This document shows, piece by piece, positions 1-8,236 of a stretch of 64,000 nucleotides of DNA. This stretch comes from Ruminococcaceae bacterium D5. GTDB taxonomy: Bacteria; Bacillota; Clostridia; Oscillospirales; Ruminococcaceae. Below the pieces are notes generated by a model. It was not told where the DNA came from. It saw only the letters and a list, made by a program, of their open reading frames with translations, and ran no database searches. How positions within the stretch are numbered: the first letter of the stretch is position 1; each line of letters begins with the position of its first letter. The stretch is from assembly GCA_900113995.1 (NCBI GenBank), contig FORK01000007.1, forward strand, positions 1-64,000, in the 5' to 3' direction. The position numbers and the translations under genes are program-made.

Positions 1-231
1 ATTACTGTGCCCGTTGCGGCTGTTATCTGTGTCCTTATTCTTGTAGTCATACTTGCTGTAGCCCAGTTCATCATCCAGCTCTGCTTCCAGGCCATTCTCC
101 ATGAATTCTGAGATTGCCTCCTTAAACAGGCTCTGAATGTCATCCATGCTGCCGATGTTTGCCATCTGCAGCAGTTCGCGGATTTTCTCCCGCCGGGCGT
201 TTTCTTCTGGGGTACGATTCTTTCTGGTCAT
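1..231 (-). CDS. IS256-family transposase, N-terminal part (runs off window)
   Basis: The reverse strand reads open for 77 codons from an ATG at 229-231 to the window edge. The product starts MTRKNRTPEENARREK and continues with an acidic stretch ending ELDDELGYSKYDYKNKDTDN and then SRNGHS. This is the conserved amino end of IS256/Mutator-type DDE transposases, where the E-x-ELGY block precedes the NxRNG motif. Catalytic residues would lie outside the window, so activity cannot be judged. The gene reads away from an inverted repeat at 237-281 that fits an element terminus, so this is the 5' end of an IS copy inserted into older IS debris. Confidence 0.85.
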   Translation of the reverse strand, partial: MTRKNRTPEENARREKIRELLQMANIGSMDDIQSLFKEAISEFMENGLEAELDDELGYSKYDYKNKDTDNSRNGHSN

Positions 232-233
232 AT

Positions 234-300
234 GTAAAACCTCCGATGTGGTGCTTCTATTCTACACCACATCGGAGGTTTACACAAAATTTGGGATGGT
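234..300. mobile_element. Terminal region of the IS256-family element
   Basis: A 17-bp perfect inverted repeat (237-253 with 265-281, 11-nt loop) sits directly upstream of the transposase start. It is followed outwards by tttacacaaaatttggga, which resembles the terminal repeats of IS256-family elements. Immediately outside, at about 300, reading of an IS5-type transposase resumes mid-gene. The element boundary is therefore near 295-300. The exact terminal base and the target duplication cannot be defined because the other end is outside the window. Confidence 0.6.
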
Positions 301-620
301 CTCGAATTCGAAAAAGGCGTGGCTGCCAATCACTTCAGCCACAGTAGCCATGCCTGAAAGATTGTACAAATTCTGAATCATGTGGCTTCGAAGCATCCTC
401 TCCAGGGCATAGGGATTGTTGCCGCGTTCTCCTTTGTAGCAGCGCGGACGGATCAGCTTGATTCATTCTCCACACGAAACGATGCGTTGAGTCTGTGCAA
501 GAAACTCCTTTTTCTTGGTTTGCATCTGGGCCAGCTCATCGTTCAGGGCCGGCAGGCTCATTTGTTTATCTATTTGGCGGCATTTTCTGCACGCAGTTTT
601 CTGTGCGGTGTTGCCTTAGC
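300..620 (-). pseudogene. IS5-family transposase N-terminus, disrupted
   Basis: On the reverse strand one frame reads KCRQIDKQMSLPALNDELAQ, then MQTKKKEFLAQTQRI, then (after an in-frame TGA at 463-465) IKLIRPRCYKGERGNN and LERMLRSHMIQNLYNLSGM, ending near SHAFFEF. This is the amino-terminal DUF772-type region of IS5-family transposases. In those proteins the stop position is normally a Trp (WGEW), so TGG has become TGA. The reading frame is cut at about 300, where the IS256-type end begins. The gene is thus broken twice: by a nonsense mutation and by insertion. The start is not certain. Confidence 0.75.
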
Positions 621-831
621 GATTTGATTTCGATGGTCAGGACGGGTGCCATTGCCTTTAAGAAATTGCTCAGGCAGGTAAAAAATAGGACTGGGTAATA
701 CTGCAAGCTTAAGAAATAAATAAAATTAGTAATAAAAATATGATTTTTCAAAAAGTAATTAGTTAAATATCCAAAAATCAATAAATATCAAAGACAAAAA
801 TCACAAAAGTTTGTTAATTTATTTACAATTG
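621..831. other. AT-rich intergenic region, no gene seen
   Basis: This stretch between the IS5 remnant and the first promoter is very AT-rich and holds no convincing reading frame on either strand. Short A-tracts and T-tracts are the only visible structure. It marks the left edge of the AT-rich island. Confidence 0.5.
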
Positions 832-860
832 TTGTATATTTTTAAGAACAGTGGTAAAAT
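832..860 (+). promoter_or_regulatory. Sigma-A promoter for the phosphatase/TRAP operon
   Basis: TTGTAT at 832-837 and TAAAAT at 855-860 are separated by 17 bp. The first start codon is at 907 with an aaagga ribosome binding site at 891-896. Confidence 0.55.
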
Positions 861-906
861 TGGTATAAAAAATAATTAATAATATTTTCAAAGGACTGAT
901 AATCGT

Positions 907-2046
907 ATGGCAAATATTTACCTTATCAGACATTGCGAGTCAGAGGGAAATGCATGTCGGAGAACTCAAGCTCATGTTGATTCGCTGGTAACGACAAAGG
1001 GCTATGAGCAGAATGAGATGCTTCGCAGACGATTCAAAGATATTCCTATAGATGCCATATATTCCAGCGATTCATTTCGTTCGATTATGACTGTCGACCC
1101 AATCGCAAAGGAAAGAAACCTTCCTATCAATATAAGGATTCTTCTGCGGGAAGTCACCACAGGTGTGTGGGAAGATAGTGCATGGGGGAACATAGCGCTG
1201 GAATATCCGGAGGATCATGAGAATTGGAGCAGGCGCCCGTGGCATATGACCGCTCCCGGTGCTACAACGTTTCAGCAGGTTGCAGATCGGCTTATATATG
1301 GACTCAGAAAAATTGCTGATGAAGTTGGGGAAAACGGAACCGCGCTTGCTGTGTCACACTCATGCAGCATCAAAGCGGCACTTTGCACAATACTCGGAAA
1401 GCCTTTGACCGATGTTCTGGAATTCGGGCATGGCGACAATACGTCTGTAAGTCTTATCAATGTGGATAAAGACGGCAACTTTAAGGTTGAATATATGAAC
1501 GATGAATCTCATTTGCCTCCGAGACTGCGCAGGGCATGGAGTGGGATGGCGGGCGCCGACGTAAACATGGCGGTATATCCGTGCAGGCTGCCGGAGCAAA
1601 AGGATGATCTCTTGCGTTTGGCGGAAGCTGATTTTAAAGAAAGAAACGGCAGCGATGCTGTGTTTGACGCGGAAACATATCTGGGTCAAGCTGAAAAATT
1701 GCTGGCCGAACATCCGAATTACATAGCGTTTTCGTATCTCAGAAATAAAATATACGGGTTTGCACGCATAGGATTCGATGAAAATCTTCCGCGGACTTGC
1801 GGCCTGCTCGAAAGGCTGTATGTTATGCCGGAGATTCAGGGGGTGGGCTACGGCGAGCAGCTGTTCGGGTATGTGGCCCATGAACTGAGATATGAAGGGA
1901 AAACGGAACTGGCTATGAAAAAGTCTTGTTCGCCCGAAGAAAAACGCGTATCCGAAAGATTTGTTTTCGGCAATATGAAAGGCTTGCCCGAATATCTTGA
2001 GATCCAGCTGTTTTCCCCAACGATTACCTGCCATCTCATGGCGTAA
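907..2046 (+). CDS. Histidine phosphatase fused to a GNAT acetyltransferase-like domain
   Basis: Residues 1 to about 200 form a histidine phosphatase (phosphoglycerate mutase-like) domain. The RHCESEGN motif places the phospho-accepting His at 9, an acid lies at Glu82 (LREVTTG), and a second catalytic His is at 151 (AVSHS). Residues about 220-360 resemble a GNAT N-acetyltransferase. The acetyl-CoA loop is PEIQGVGYGEQL (308-319), after a beta strand LLERLYVM. Known family roles are dephosphorylation of small phosphate esters and acetyl transfer; the substrate here is unknown. It is the first gene of an operon with a TIM-barrel isomerase (17-nt gap) and a TRAP transporter, so an imported acid or its phosphate is a plausible target. 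The two-domain fusion is unusual. The ATG at 907 follows a good SD. Confidence 0.8.
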   Translation: MANIYLIRHCESEGNACRRTQAHVDSLVTTKGYEQNEMLRRRFKDIPIDAIYSSDSFRSIMTVDPIAKERNLPINIRILLREVTTGVWEDSAWGNIALEYPEDHENWSRRPWHMTAPGATTFQQVADRLIYGLRKIADEVGENGTALAVSHSCSIKAALCTILGKPLTDVLEFGHGDNTSVSLINVDKDGNFKVEYMNDESHLPPRLRRAWSGMAGADVNMAVYPCRLPEQKDDLLRLAEADFKERNGSDAVFDAETYLGQAEKLLAEHPNYIAFSYLRNKIYGFARIGFDENLPRTCGLLERLYVMPEIQGVGYGEQLFGYVAHELRYEGKTELAMKKSCSPEEKRVSERFVFGNMKGLPEYLEIQLFSPTITCHLMA

Positions 2047-2063
2047 AAGGAAAGGAATCATAT

Positions 2064-2891
2064 ATGGACAAGATCTATATTTCAACATATGGCGTTGCCT
2101 TTTCGGATTATAAACTGCTGAAGAAGCAGATCATCGGCTTTAAGGATTTCAGGCTCGGGGTCGAATACGCAACTTCGTGGAAAGATCCAAATTTTTATGA
2201 AAAACTTGATGCTCAGATTGAAATTATGCGGGGGATTCCCGCGACGATACATTCTCCATTTGTAGAGATTTGTACTGTGCCCGGCAGCCCGGAAGAAAAA
2301 TACATGGAAGAAATCTTCGAAAGGGCATGCGGGTATTATAAGGCATTCCATGCAACCTCCATGGTTTTTCACACCAATGAGGGCGCCTTCCCGAAAAGTG
2401 AAATGAAAGCGAAACGGGTAAGAGCGCGGGAAGTCCTGCTGCGCTGGCATGAGAAACTCAGCCGTGAAAACATTTCGATGACCGTGGAAAATGTAGGATA
2501 TCCGCTGAAAAAGAATCTGCTCTTCGATTACGAAAACTTTATTCGCCTTTTCGATGATCTTCCCGGCGAAATTGGATGTCTCATCGATACAGGACACGCG
2601 ATGCTTAATGATTGGAATATCGAAGAACTTGTCCGCACACTTGGATCTAGGATCCGCGGGTATCATTTGAATAACAACGACGGTATTCATGACAGCCACT
2701 ATCCTCTTTATGATAGAGAAGGATATTATTCGCCCGAGAAGGTTGACAGCATGTTGCGAACAATTGCTGTATATTCTCCCGATGCAGACCTTGGGATTGA
2801 ATATGCTCCGGATGGCCGCTTTGATACAGAGAGTCTGTATTCCGATATTCGCAGAATCGTCGGAGTGACATCCGGGACCTTGAATAAATAA
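2064..2891 (+). CDS. Sugar phosphate isomerase/epimerase family protein (TIM barrel)
   Basis: This 275-residue protein has the xylose-isomerase/AP-endonuclease-2 TIM-barrel pattern. Metal-ligand segments appear in order: IHSPF near residue 62, FHTNEG near 97, the glutamate of MTVENVGYP near 140, IDTGHAML near 173, HLNNNDGIHDSH near 203 and a late GIEYAP glutamate. The family isomerises or epimerises sugars and sugar acids with divalent metal; the exact substrate cannot be read. SD aaaggaa precedes the ATG. It lies 17 nt after the phosphatase fusion and 12 nt before dctM, so it is probably co-transcribed with the transporter and acts on the imported compound or its derivative. Confidence 0.82.
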   Translation: MDKIYISTYGVAFSDYKLLKKQIIGFKDFRLGVEYATSWKDPNFYEKLDAQIEIMRGIPATIHSPFVEICTVPGSPEEKYMEEIFERACGYYKAFHATSMVFHTNEGAFPKSEMKAKRVRAREVLLRWHEKLSRENISMTVENVGYPLKKNLLFDYENFIRLFDDLPGEIGCLIDTGHAMLNDWNIEELVRTLGSRIRGYHLNNNDGIHDSHYPLYDREGYYSPEKVDSMLRTIAVYSPDADLGIEYAPDGRFDTESLYSDIRRIVGVTSGTLNK

Positions 2892-2903
2892 AGGAGTTAA
2901 ACC

Positions 2904-4184
2904 ATGAATATTGCATTGCTGTTCGGAACATTTCTGATCCTGATGGCTCTGGGGCTTCCAATAGCTCTTACGATGGGCGCCTCCGCAGCACTTTATATTG
3001 TGTGTTGTACAAATATTTCACCGCTTATCATAATGCAGCAGACAGTATCCGGAGTAAACAACTATGTCCTGCTGGCGGCTCCATTTTTTATCATGGCGGG
3101 CGCTCTAATGGAAAGCGGCGGAATTTCCAAACGTCTGGTACGCTTCTGTATGTCGCTTGTCGGGCATTGTACCGGAGGACTTGCAATGGTCGTCGTAGTA
3201 GCCTGCGCGTTTTTTGCGGCAATGTCCGGATCGGCAATTGCTACGACTGCTGCTGTAGGCGCAATCATGATTCCTTACATGTACAATAATGGATATGATA
3301 AAGATTTTGCCTGTGCGCTGACCGCAACTTCAGGTATTTTTGGTCCGTTGATTCCTCCGAGCATCGTGATGGTGCTCTATGCCGTCAACGCCAATCAGTC
3401 GGTAGGAACAATGCTTATAGCGGGCGCTGTGCCTGGTTTTGTCATGGTTCTCTGCACTGGTCTGCTGGCAGTGTTTGTGTGCAGGCGCAACGGCTGGAAG
3501 GGTACCGGACATTTTGATATCAAGGAAGTATGGACAAGTTTCATAGATGCGATATGGGCCATCCTCTCTCCGCTGATCATTTTGGGCGGCATCTATTCTG
3601 GAATTTTTACCGCAACCGAAGCAGCTGCCGTAGCTTGTTTTTATTCTATGATCGTTGGATTGTTCGTTTATCATGAGCTTAATTTTAAAACGATGATAGA
3701 GGCCCTTGGCAAAGCAATGAAGAGCACTGGAAATATTATGCTGATCGTGGCAAGTTCCTGTGCATTCTCATTTGTGCTCAGCCGTGAACATGTGGCAAGC
3801 ATGGCGGCAAGCGCGATGCTCAGCTTCAGCAGCAGCAGGATAGTGTTCCTAATCTGCGTGGTAATCATCATGCTGATAACCGGCTGTTTTGTAGATGCAT
3901 CGCCCGCCGTTATGGTTCTGGCGCCGATTTTGGCACCCATTGCTGAGCAATACGGGGTATCCCTTGTACACTTGGGCGCCATTATGGTAACGGCAACGTC
4001 AATAGGCATGGTAACACCGCCGCTCGGAATGAACATGTATATGGCAGCGCAGATAGGAAACCGTCCTATACATAAAGTCATACCCGCGACAATACCGTTT
4101 ATATTCGTTACGGTAATAGGCTTGTTGGTGGTTACTTTTGTGCCACAGCTTTCGCTGTGGCTGCCTGGCCTGATGCATACATAA
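2904..4184 (+). CDS. dctM: TRAP transporter large permease (DctM)
   Basis: This 426-residue, highly hydrophobic protein has about a dozen membrane segments and the DctM/YiaN signature. Recognisable segments are the N-terminal GLPIALTMG, APFFIMAGALMESGG, a glycine/alanine block AAMSGSAIATTAAVG, GPLIPPSIVMVLY, and a C-terminal DASPAVMVLAPILAPIA with TPPLGMNMY. The family forms the ion-coupled transmembrane core that moves organic acids delivered by a DctP protein. SD aaggag lies before the ATG. The order M-P-Q here differs from the common P-Q-M order. Its partners follow directly: dctP at 4245 and dctQ at 5346. Confidence 0.92.
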   Translation: MNIALLFGTFLILMALGLPIALTMGASAALYIVCCTNISPLIIMQQTVSGVNNYVLLAAPFFIMAGALMESGGISKRLVRFCMSLVGHCTGGLAMVVVVACAFFAAMSGSAIATTAAVGAIMIPYMYNNGYDKDFACALTATSGIFGPLIPPSIVMVLYAVNANQSVGTMLIAGAVPGFVMVLCTGLLAVFVCRRNGWKGTGHFDIKEVWTSFIDAIWAILSPLIILGGIYSGIFTATEAAAVACFYSMIVGLFVYHELNFKTMIEALGKAMKSTGNIMLIVASSCAFSFVLSREHVASMAASAMLSFSSSRIVFLICVVIIMLITGCFVDASPAVMVLAPILAPIAEQYGVSLVHLGAIMVTATSIGMVTPPLGMNMYMAAQIGNRPIHKVIPATIPFIFVTVIGLLVVTFVPQLSLWLPGLMHT

Positions 4185-4244
4185 GTTAACACCTTGTGTT
4201 AAAGCACAGTGTTATATATTCCGAAAAAACGAGGAGGAACAAAA

Positions 4245-5315
4245 ATGAAAAAAGCATTGGCACTTATTCTGGCACTTGCGCTGGTACTCGGACTTACTTC
4301 TTGCGGCGGAGCACCGGCTTCTTCGGCTGCCCCGGCATCGTCTGCTGCTCCCGCAGCATCATCTGGGACTGAGCCTGCTCCTCAGGATCCACCCATCAGT
4401 CTGACCGTCGTATCCGCAGGAAACACCCCTGATAATGCAATCAGCAAAGGTTACGATAAATTTGCTGAACTCGTAGAGGAATATTCCGGCGGCAACATCA
4501 CCGCAGATGTTTACTACGGAAGTGAAATGGGCTCGCTGAGTGCGTGCGTTGACGGTGTGTTCCAAGGCACGCTTGATATTGTTTCCTGCGGTCCTTCCTA
4601 TATTTCCGGTTATGTCCCTGCGGTACAGGTTTTCGAGCTTCCTTTCGTTTTTGCAGATGCAGAAGAAGCACGCAAAACTTTGGATGGCGAACCCGGACAG
4701 AAGATTTCCCATATGTTTGACGGTCAGGGCGCTTTCATTATCAGTTACTTTGAGTCCGGCGTCCGTCAGCTGATGAATGACCGCAATCCGATCGTGAATC
4801 CCGAGGATATGAACGGCCTGAAAATCCGTTGCGTACCTTCCAAGACCCAGACTGCAACTTGGGAAGCCTTCGGTGCTATTCCTATGGCGATCGATATGAC
4901 CGAAACGTTCACTGCACTGCAGAACGGTACTGTTGATGCGAATGAAAACGGCATGACGACTCTTGCAAGTTACAAGATGTGGGAAGTTCAGAAGTACCTC
5001 TCTGTGACCAACCATTCCTATACGCCTATCACTGTTATGATGAGCGAACAGACTTGGGCCAAGCTTACCGACAATCAGAAAGAAATTGTGCAGAAGGCGA
5101 TGGACGATGCCCGCGACTACCAGCGTCAGCTGACCGATGACCTTACCTCAGACTGCTACAAGCAGATGGAGGAGCATGGTGTAGAGATTGAATGGAATCC
5201 TAACTCGGAAGCCTTCAGGCAGCTCGTTGGTGGTGTCTATGACATCTTTAATGAACTTGCCGGATCTGATGAAGTGCTGACCATGGTTCAGGACTACGTT
5301 GCAGCATTAAAATAA
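4245..5315 (+). CDS. dctP: TRAP transporter solute-binding lipoprotein (DctP)
   Basis: The start is the ATG at 4245, behind gaggagg. It gives a signal peptide MKKALALILALALVLGL and a lipobox LTSC, followed by an Ala/Ser/Pro-rich tether. The mature part matches the DctP family: a start near SLTVVSAGNTPDN, a central LKIRCVPSKTQ with the conserved arginine that usually binds a carboxylate, and a late NGMTT/LSVTNHSYTPITVMMS block. The protein is lipid-anchored outside the membrane and captures an organic acid for DctM/DctQ. The conserved arginine suggests a carboxylate ligand; identity is not readable. An upstream in-frame ATG at 4209 lacks an SD. Confidence 0.92.
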   Translation: MKKALALILALALVLGLTSCGGAPASSAAPASSAAPAASSGTEPAPQDPPISLTVVSAGNTPDNAISKGYDKFAELVEEYSGGNITADVYYGSEMGSLSACVDGVFQGTLDIVSCGPSYISGYVPAVQVFELPFVFADAEEARKTLDGEPGQKISHMFDGQGAFIISYFESGVRQLMNDRNPIVNPEDMNGLKIRCVPSKTQTATWEAFGAIPMAIDMTETFTALQNGTVDANENGMTTLASYKMWEVQKYLSVTNHSYTPITVMMSEQTWAKLTDNQKEIVQKAMDDARDYQRQLTDDLTSDCYKQMEEHGVEIEWNPNSEAFRQLVGGVYDIFNELAGSDEVLTMVQDYVAALK

Positions 5316-5345
5316 TCTATCTTTCTTGGTAGTAAAGGATTTTAG

Positions 5346-5864
5346 GTGATTATTGTGAAATTTTGGAAGAACCTTAATCACAGCGGAACGATCGCTGTCG
5401 GAGTAATCGGACTTATTGGGATTTTGGTTGCAACGGCGGGTGTTATTACGCGATTTGTTCTTAAGGTTTCGATTGCATGGTCGGACGAGCTCTTGCGCAC
5501 GATATTTCTCTGGGGTTACTTTGTTGGTGTTGCCCTCTGCTATGAAGAGGGCGGTATTATGCGCTTGGAGCTTTTGGAAGATTCTTTAAAAAAACGCGGA
5601 TATGATAAAGCCCTGAATATCCTGAAGGTGGTCTGCGCATCTATCAATTCCGCATTTTTTGCGGTGTCAACATATTTTGTGTACGTCATCTGCATGCAGC
5701 ATTTTGCCCGCGGCACGACGAGCGGAACGAGCAGCACTCCGGCATGGGTTTTACCTGCATCTTATGGGATCGGCTGTATATTGATTACAATCCTAGCGGC
5801 CAGAGACCTGATTAGAGCAGTCTGTGCATTTTGCGGCAAACACGACGCGGCGTCCGAAGAATAA
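5346..5864 (+). CDS. dctQ: TRAP transporter small permease (DctQ)
   Basis: This protein of about 172 residues has four predicted membrane helices: near residues 15-38, 48-66, 90-112 and 135-155. It carries the DctQ hallmark WSDELLRTIFLWGYFVGVA in the second helix region. DctQ completes the permease with DctM. Start is GTG at 5346, six bases after aaagga; another GTG at 5355 is possible. It is the last gene of the operon, followed by a bidirectional terminator at 5899-5935. Confidence 0.88.
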   Translation: MIIVKFWKNLNHSGTIAVGVIGLIGILVATAGVITRFVLKVSIAWSDELLRTIFLWGYFVGVALCYEEGGIMRLELLEDSLKKRGYDKALNILKVVCASINSAFFAVSTYFVYVICMQHFARGTTSGTSSTPAWVLPASYGIGCILITILAARDLIRAVCAFCGKHDAASEE

Positions 5865-5898
5865 CCCCCTTAAAATCCTTATAAAAGAGACTCAAAAT

Positions 5899-5935
5899 GC
5901 AAAAGGACTGCGGTTCTCCTCTGCAGTCCTTTTGC
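5899..5935. terminator. Bidirectional intrinsic terminator
   Basis: A 13-bp perfect stem (5899-5911 with 5923-5935) with an 11-nt loop is flanked by A and T residues on both sides. It lies between convergent dctQ and the lacI-type gene and can serve both. Confidence 0.85.
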
Positions 5936-5939
5936 TATA

Positions 5940-7016
5940 TCAAAAATTAAAATTTTGATGGTTTCCTGTTGAGTTTCTCTTGATCAGCCTTGGCTGGGTC
6001 TCGGCTTTGAATCTTGTAGAGGCGATCAATGGGTCAGGGGAGAGGGTATTGATTCTGTGCATCAATACATTCATCGCAGTCATGGCAAGCAGGTCGGCAT
6101 GAGGATCGATTGTTGTCAGTGACACGCGCTCGAGACCGGTGTATATCAAGTTATCAAAACCTATGATCGAATAGTCATCGGGAATTTTATATCCCTGACC
6201 AATGAGCGCGTTCATCGCACCGATTGCGACCATGTCGTTGATAGCAATGATCGCTGTTGCTTCACATTCCCGGAGCTTTTTATCATGTGCGAGCTGGTAT
6301 CCGTAGTTGTAGTCCGTATTGCCGCTGTTATCATCATCGATGGTCTTGTTATGGGCAATTACGGTCAGTCGGCATCCGGGCATTTCTTCGACTTTGGACA
6401 TCGCGCCTTTCGCACGCAATGACCTCGCAATGCTGTCCTCCAGGCTGTTGGTTAGCAGAGCTATATTGCGATGCCCGAGCGAAATCAGATGCTCGGCTGC
6501 AAGATAACCCGATTTGTAGTTGTCAAGCTCAACCTGATCGGCTTTTGATTCAGCTAACTTATCGCAGATCGTGATCACCGGCATCGACGCCACGGCTCTA
6601 TTGAGGGCCTCAAAGTTGTCGGGCGGGTAAAGATAGATCACAGCGATAAATTTGAAGTCGAGAGCCATTTTAAGATAAGCCTCTTCTAACTCTTTGCTGT
6701 GATATGTATCGCAGCACACGACTTTGATATTGCTTTTGAGCGCTTCACTTTCGATGCAGTGCAGCAGAAAGGGGTAATAGGGATAGGTCATACTGGTTGC
6801 GAGAACCAGTATGCATTTGTTCATATTTTGTACTGCTCCGGAGTTGTTGCGCCTTGGCATGACATAGCCCATTTCGCTGGCGCAGTTCATGACTCTTTCG
6901 ATCGTCTGGCTCGGGAAAGATGAGAGATTGTTCTGCCTGAGAATATGGGATACGGTGGACTGTGAAACACCGGCAGCGTTTGCTATATCGGTCATAGTGA
7001 CTTTTTTGGAAGACAT
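5940..7016 (-). CDS. LacI-family transcriptional regulator
   Basis: This 358-residue protein has an N-terminal helix-turn-helix, KVTMTDIANAAGVSQSTVSHILR (residues 5-27, shown here as the LacI recognition pattern). The hinge region follows, then a periplasmic-binding-protein-like effector domain from about residue 65 (CILVLATSMTYPYYPFLL). Segments ISLGHRNIALL, AIIAINDMVAIGAM and YSIIGFDN are typical of this family. It normally represses a catabolic operon until a sugar or sugar acid is bound. It lies between the TRAP operon and the dehydrogenase operon, divergent from the latter, and is the obvious local regulator of both. Confidence 0.92.
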   Translation of the reverse strand: MSSKKVTMTDIANAAGVSQSTVSHILRQNNLSSFPSQTIERVMNCASEMGYVMPRRNNSGAVQNMNKCILVLATSMTYPYYPFLLHCIESEALKSNIKVVCCDTYHSKELEEAYLKMALDFKFIAVIYLYPPDNFEALNRAVASMPVITICDKLAESKADQVELDNYKSGYLAAEHLISLGHRNIALLTNSLEDSIARSLRAKGAMSKVEEMPGCRLTVIAHNKTIDDDNSGNTDYNYGYQLAHDKKLRECEATAIIAINDMVAIGAMNALIGQGYKIPDDYSIIGFDNLIYTGLERVSLTTIDPHADLLAMTAMNVLMHRINTLSPDPLIASTRFKAETQPRLIKRNSTGNHQNFNF

Positions 7017-7053
7017 ATTGATTACCCGTTTCTATATTATTATTAATGACTAC

Positions 7054-7082
7054 AGTATATATTTATTTGTGAATTTTGTAAA
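7054..7082 (-). promoter_or_regulatory. Promoter of the lacI-type gene
   Basis: On the reverse strand, TTTACA (7077-7082) and TATACT (7054-7059) are 17 bp apart, about 40 bp upstream of the regulator start. Confidence 0.5.
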
Positions 7083-7169
7083 TACACTATTTGAAATGAT
7101 TTTTATTCTGGAAATCTGATCTGAATTTTCCATGGTGAAAAAAGAAATTCTTTCTTATGACCAAGTGTA

Positions 7170-7198
7170 TTGACATTTTGTGTGAACTGGTATATATT
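7170..7198 (+). promoter_or_regulatory. Sigma-A promoter of the 2-oxoacid dehydrogenase operon
   Basis: A consensus TTGACA at 7170-7175 and TATATT at 7193-7198 have a 17-bp spacer. The predicted start is near 7205, about 50 nt before the first ATG at 7256. Confidence 0.75.
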
Positions 7199-7221
7199 TG
7201 TCGTATTAGGAATAATAGTTG

Positions 7222-7235
7222 TATTATTAATAATA
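7222..7235. promoter_or_regulatory. Candidate operator palindrome (TATTATTAATAATA)
   Basis: This perfect 14-bp palindrome lies between the predicted transcription start and the ribosome binding site of the dehydrogenase operon. The related string attaataatatttt recurs at 876-889 before the first operon's start, and attaataataatat lies just before the regulator gene on its own strand. It is a possible LacI-type operator, but the AT-rich context means chance is not excluded. Confidence 0.35.
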
Positions 7236-7255
7236 TTTTAAGGAGATGTAACCCT

Positions 7256-8236
7256 ATGAGCGTATTTCCTCCTAAAGAAAAGGCTCTCGGAATGTACAAA
7301 ACAATGTACAAAATACGCAAATACGAAGAAAGTATTTACTACCTGTTTCTGGAAGGAATAATGCCCGGCACAATTCATCAGAGCACAGGTGAGGAAGCAA
7401 GCGCCGTTGGCATGCTGTATGACCTTCGTAAAGATGACTGGATGGCATCTACACACAGACCGGCGGGTCACGATATTGCCAAGGGAATATCAGTAAAGGC
7501 CATGATGTGCGAAATGTTCGGCAAGGCCGAAGGTTGCTGCGGCGGAAAAGGCGGAGCCATGCACACTGGTGACATCTCCGTCGGCGCTATGGTCGCAAAT
7601 GCGATTGTTGGCGGTAACCTGCCGATAGCCGCCGGTGTTGCGGCCGCGTTCAAGATGCAAAAAAAGGATAATGTAGTAGTCTGTTTCTTCGGAGACGGCG
7701 CAAGCAACGAAGGTTCATATCATGAAACAATGAATGCCGCCGGGCTGTGGGGACTGCCCGTTGTATATGTATGCGAAAACAACCTTTATTCGGCCAACAC
7801 ATCCATCAAATTGACATGCTGTCAGGAAAATGTGGCGGCGGACAGAGCTGCTGTTTACGGTATCCCAAGCGAGGTAGTGGACGGCAATGATGTGCTTGCC
7901 GTGAATGAAGCGGCGGCAAGAGCGATTGCGAGGGCCAGAGCCGGTGAGGGACCAACGATTCTGGAGCTTAAGACATACCGCCATGGTGGGCATTCAAGAA
8001 ACGATGCGTGCGGCTATCGCTCCAAAGATGAAGAAAAATATTGGATTCAGGACAGAGATCCGGTCAAAAATTTCCGCAAGGTGCTGCTTGAAAAGCTGGT
8101 TGTTACCGACAGCGAGCTCAAAGCAATCGAAGAAGAAATTGAACAGGAGATCGATGAAGCGGTTGAATATGCGAAAAATGCCCCCTTCCCCGACAACGAA
8201 TCGGCTTTGAAAAATGTATTCTGGGAGGAAAAATAA
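7256..8236 (+). CDS. TPP-dependent 2-oxoacid dehydrogenase E1 component, alpha subunit
   Basis: Start is the ATG at 7256 behind aaggaga (7240-7246), giving 326 residues. The thiamine diphosphate motif is present: GDGASNEG at 146-153 through ENN at 174-176. HRPAGHDIAKG near 67-77 and the phosphorylation-loop-like TYRHGGHSRND near 245 fit the E1 alpha family of pyruvate, acetoin and branched-chain dehydrogenases. E1 decarboxylates (or cleaves) the substrate and acylates the lipoyl group of E2. Similarity and length best suit the acetoin/pyruvate type, but substrate is undecided. The stop overlaps the E1 beta start (TAATG). Confidence 0.88.
   Translation: MSVFPPKEKALGMYKTMYKIRKYEESIYYLFLEGIMPGTIHQSTGEEASAVGMLYDLRKDDWMASTHRPAGHDIAKGISVKAMMCEMFGKAEGCCGGKGGAMHTGDISVGAMVANAIVGGNLPIAAGVAAAFKMQKKDNVVVCFFGDGASNEGSYHETMNAAGLWGLPVVYVCENNLYSANTSIKLTCCQENVAADRAAVYGIPSEVVDGNDVLAVNEAAARAIARARAGEGPTILELKTYRHGGHSRNDACGYRSKDEEKYWIQDRDPVKNFRKVLLEKLVVTDSELKAIEEEIEQEIDEAVEYAKNAPFPDNESALKNVFWEEK

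Noticed and set aside
1360-2088. Long minus-strand open frame opposite the phosphatase-GNAT gene
   Set aside because: It has no ribosome binding site and is the antisense shadow of a gene with clear motifs.
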